A DNA stretch of 6,479 nucleotides from assembly GCA_910577605.1 (NCBI GenBank), contig CAJTON010000019.1:2650-9128 (forward strand), written 5' to 3'. Of this stretch, positions 5,770 to 6,479 are shown in pieces. The number at the start of each line of letters is the position of its first letter. Within the stretch, counting starts at the first letter, position 1. The notes under the pieces are model-generated. The model ran no database searches, was not told the origin of the DNA, and saw nothing but the letters and a program-made list of their open reading frames with translations. Source of the stretch: an uncultured Butyrivibrio sp. (GTDB lineage Bacteria; Bacillota; Clostridia; Lachnospirales; Lachnospiraceae). The position numbers and the translations under genes are program-made.

Positions 5770-6390
5770 TTATACAATGTTCATTCTTATAAGCCCGACA
5801 ACTTTACCAATAACCTCGCACTGATCTACGATGATCGGATCCATCTCATCATTTTCCGGCTGAAGCCTGTAATGACCATCTTCTTTATAAAAGCGCTTAA
5901 CGGTTGCGGAATCTTCAACCAAGGCAACGACTACTTCTCCGTTGGACGCCGTATTCTGTCTTGCAACAATAAGATTATCGCCTTCAAAAATACCCATATT
6001 TACCATACTGTCGCCCTTTACGCGAAGCATGAAAAGCTCTTTGTTGGGCATCATGTCAACAGGAACCGGGAAATAATCCATAATATTCTCAGTGGCAAGT
6101 ATCGGCTGTCCTGCGGCAACTGTACCGACAATGGGAATATTGACCATGTCGCGTCTTGTGATGCCGAACTCGTCGTCGGTTATCTCGATCGCTCGGGGCT
6201 TGGTCGGATCTCTTCTTATATAACCGTTTTTCTCAAGCGTTTCAAGATGCGCGTGAACACTTGAAGTCGAGCGCAGTCTGACCGCCTCACAGATCTCCCT
6301 TACCGACGGGGGATAGCCCTTCTCCAGAATCTGTGACTTCATAAATTCCAGAATTTCCCTCTGTTTGGCAGTAATTCTTCCGTTACTCAT
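5770..6390 (-). CDS. lexA: LexA, SOS response repressor with self-cleavage
   Basis: This 206-residue repressor controls the SOS DNA damage response. Residues 1 to about 70 form the winged-helix DNA-binding domain: ITAKQREILEFM, then YPPSVREICEAVRLRSTSSVHAHLETLEKNGYIRR and DPTKPRAIEI. The C-terminal S24-family peptidase domain shows the cleavage site A93-G94 in GTVAAGQPI, the nucleophile S128 in KGDSMVNMGIFEGD, and the general base K165 in SATVKRFYK. All parts needed for RecA-stimulated self-cleavage are therefore present. Length is usual for the Bacillus/Clostridium form. The start is supported by a strong AAGAGGAGGA site (6398-6407, minus strand) seven bases upstream. It is transcribed towards folBK. 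In most relatives LexA represses itself, but no canonical CGAAC-N4-GTTCG box is visible in the 89 bases before the start; see the palindrome at 6427-6439. Confidence 0.97.
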   Translation of the reverse strand: MSNGRITAKQREILEFMKSQILEKGYPPSVREICEAVRLRSTSSVHAHLETLEKNGYIRRDPTKPRAIEITDDEFGITRRDMVNIPIVGTVAAGQPILATENIMDYFPVPVDMMPNKELFMLRVKGDSMVNMGIFEGDNLIVARQNTASNGEVVVALVEDSATVKRFYKEDGHYRLQPENDEMDPIIVDQCEVIGKVVGLIRMNIV

Positions 6391-6426
6391 ATAAAAATCC
6401 TCCTCTTAATGATCAACCTTGAAAGC

Positions 6427-6439
6427 GGACAAATCGTCC
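6427..6439. promoter_or_regulatory. Palindrome upstream of lexA, possible operator
   Basis: GGAC-AAATC-GTCC is a four-base-arm inverted repeat with a five-base centre, lying 37 to 49 bases upstream of the lexA ATG. It is the most symmetric element in the lexA leader. The spacing and half-sites differ from the usual Firmicutes SOS box, so its role as an operator is a guess from position only. A TTTAAT hexamer on the minus strand (6455-6460) could be a -10 element, with its -35 beyond the window end. Confidence 0.2.
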
Positions 6440-6479
6440 CCTGTAAAGAATCAAATTAAATCTGTATTCATAATAACAC

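Noticed and set aside
5872..6264. A 130-residue open frame on the + strand inside lexA
   Set aside because: It lies wholly antisense to a clear LexA with intact catalytic residues and has no recognisable domain.
6426..6460. Possible lexA promoter using TTTACA as -35
   Set aside because: At a 17-base spacing the -10 would be TTTCAA, which matches the consensus poorly. The real promoter may lie partly outside the window.

Overview
This window is ordinary chromosomal housekeeping DNA from a bacterium that is most likely a member of the Clostridia (Bacillota). Three things point there. The gene order obg–yhbY–nadD–yqeK–rsfS is the arrangement typical of Firmicutes. Most genes have a purine-rich GGAGG-type ribosome binding site. 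LexA is of the Bacillus/Clostridium type. Placement below class, for example among uncultured gut Oscillospiraceae-like lineages, is inference only.

Layout. From position 1 to 5756 all genes are on the + strand and tightly packed. The first block (1-2221) covers ribosome assembly and NAD synthesis: the C-terminal end of the GTPase Obg, a CRM-domain RNA-binding protein (YhbY family), NadD, the HD-domain Ap4A hydrolase YqeK and the ribosomal silencing factor RsfS. The second block (2221-5756) is a folate cluster: FolC, FolE, FolP and a FolB–FolK fusion. The blocks are joined directly: the rsfS stop and the folC start share a base (TAATG), and the folC Shine-Dalgarno lies inside rsfS. The widest gap in the whole run is 60 bases. 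No terminator is visible in it, so a single long transcript is plausible. The last gene, lexA (5770-6390), is on the - strand and converges on folBK with only 13 bases between the stops. The final 89 bases are the lexA leader.

How the genes work together. FolE makes dihydroneopterin triphosphate from GTP. FolB and FolK, fused here, convert dihydroneopterin to 6-hydroxymethyl-dihydropterin and then its pyrophosphate. FolP condenses that with p-aminobenzoate to dihydropteroate. FolC adds glutamate to give dihydrofolate and then polyglutamates. Removal of the triphosphate between FolE and FolB, synthesis of p-aminobenzoate and dihydrofolate reduction are not encoded here. Obg, the CRM protein and RsfS act on the large ribosomal subunit. 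NadD makes the NAD precursor NaAD, and YqeK clears diadenosine tetraphosphate.

Every gene belongs to a known family and no mobile element, CRISPR array, tRNA or rRNA is visible. I do not see an undescribed system. The points worth a second look are modest: substituted motif residues in the CRM protein, NadD and FolC; an orphan ribosome-binding-like tract between yqeK and rsfS; a palindrome upstream of lexA where no canonical SOS box is seen; and the direct joining of the ribosome and folate blocks.
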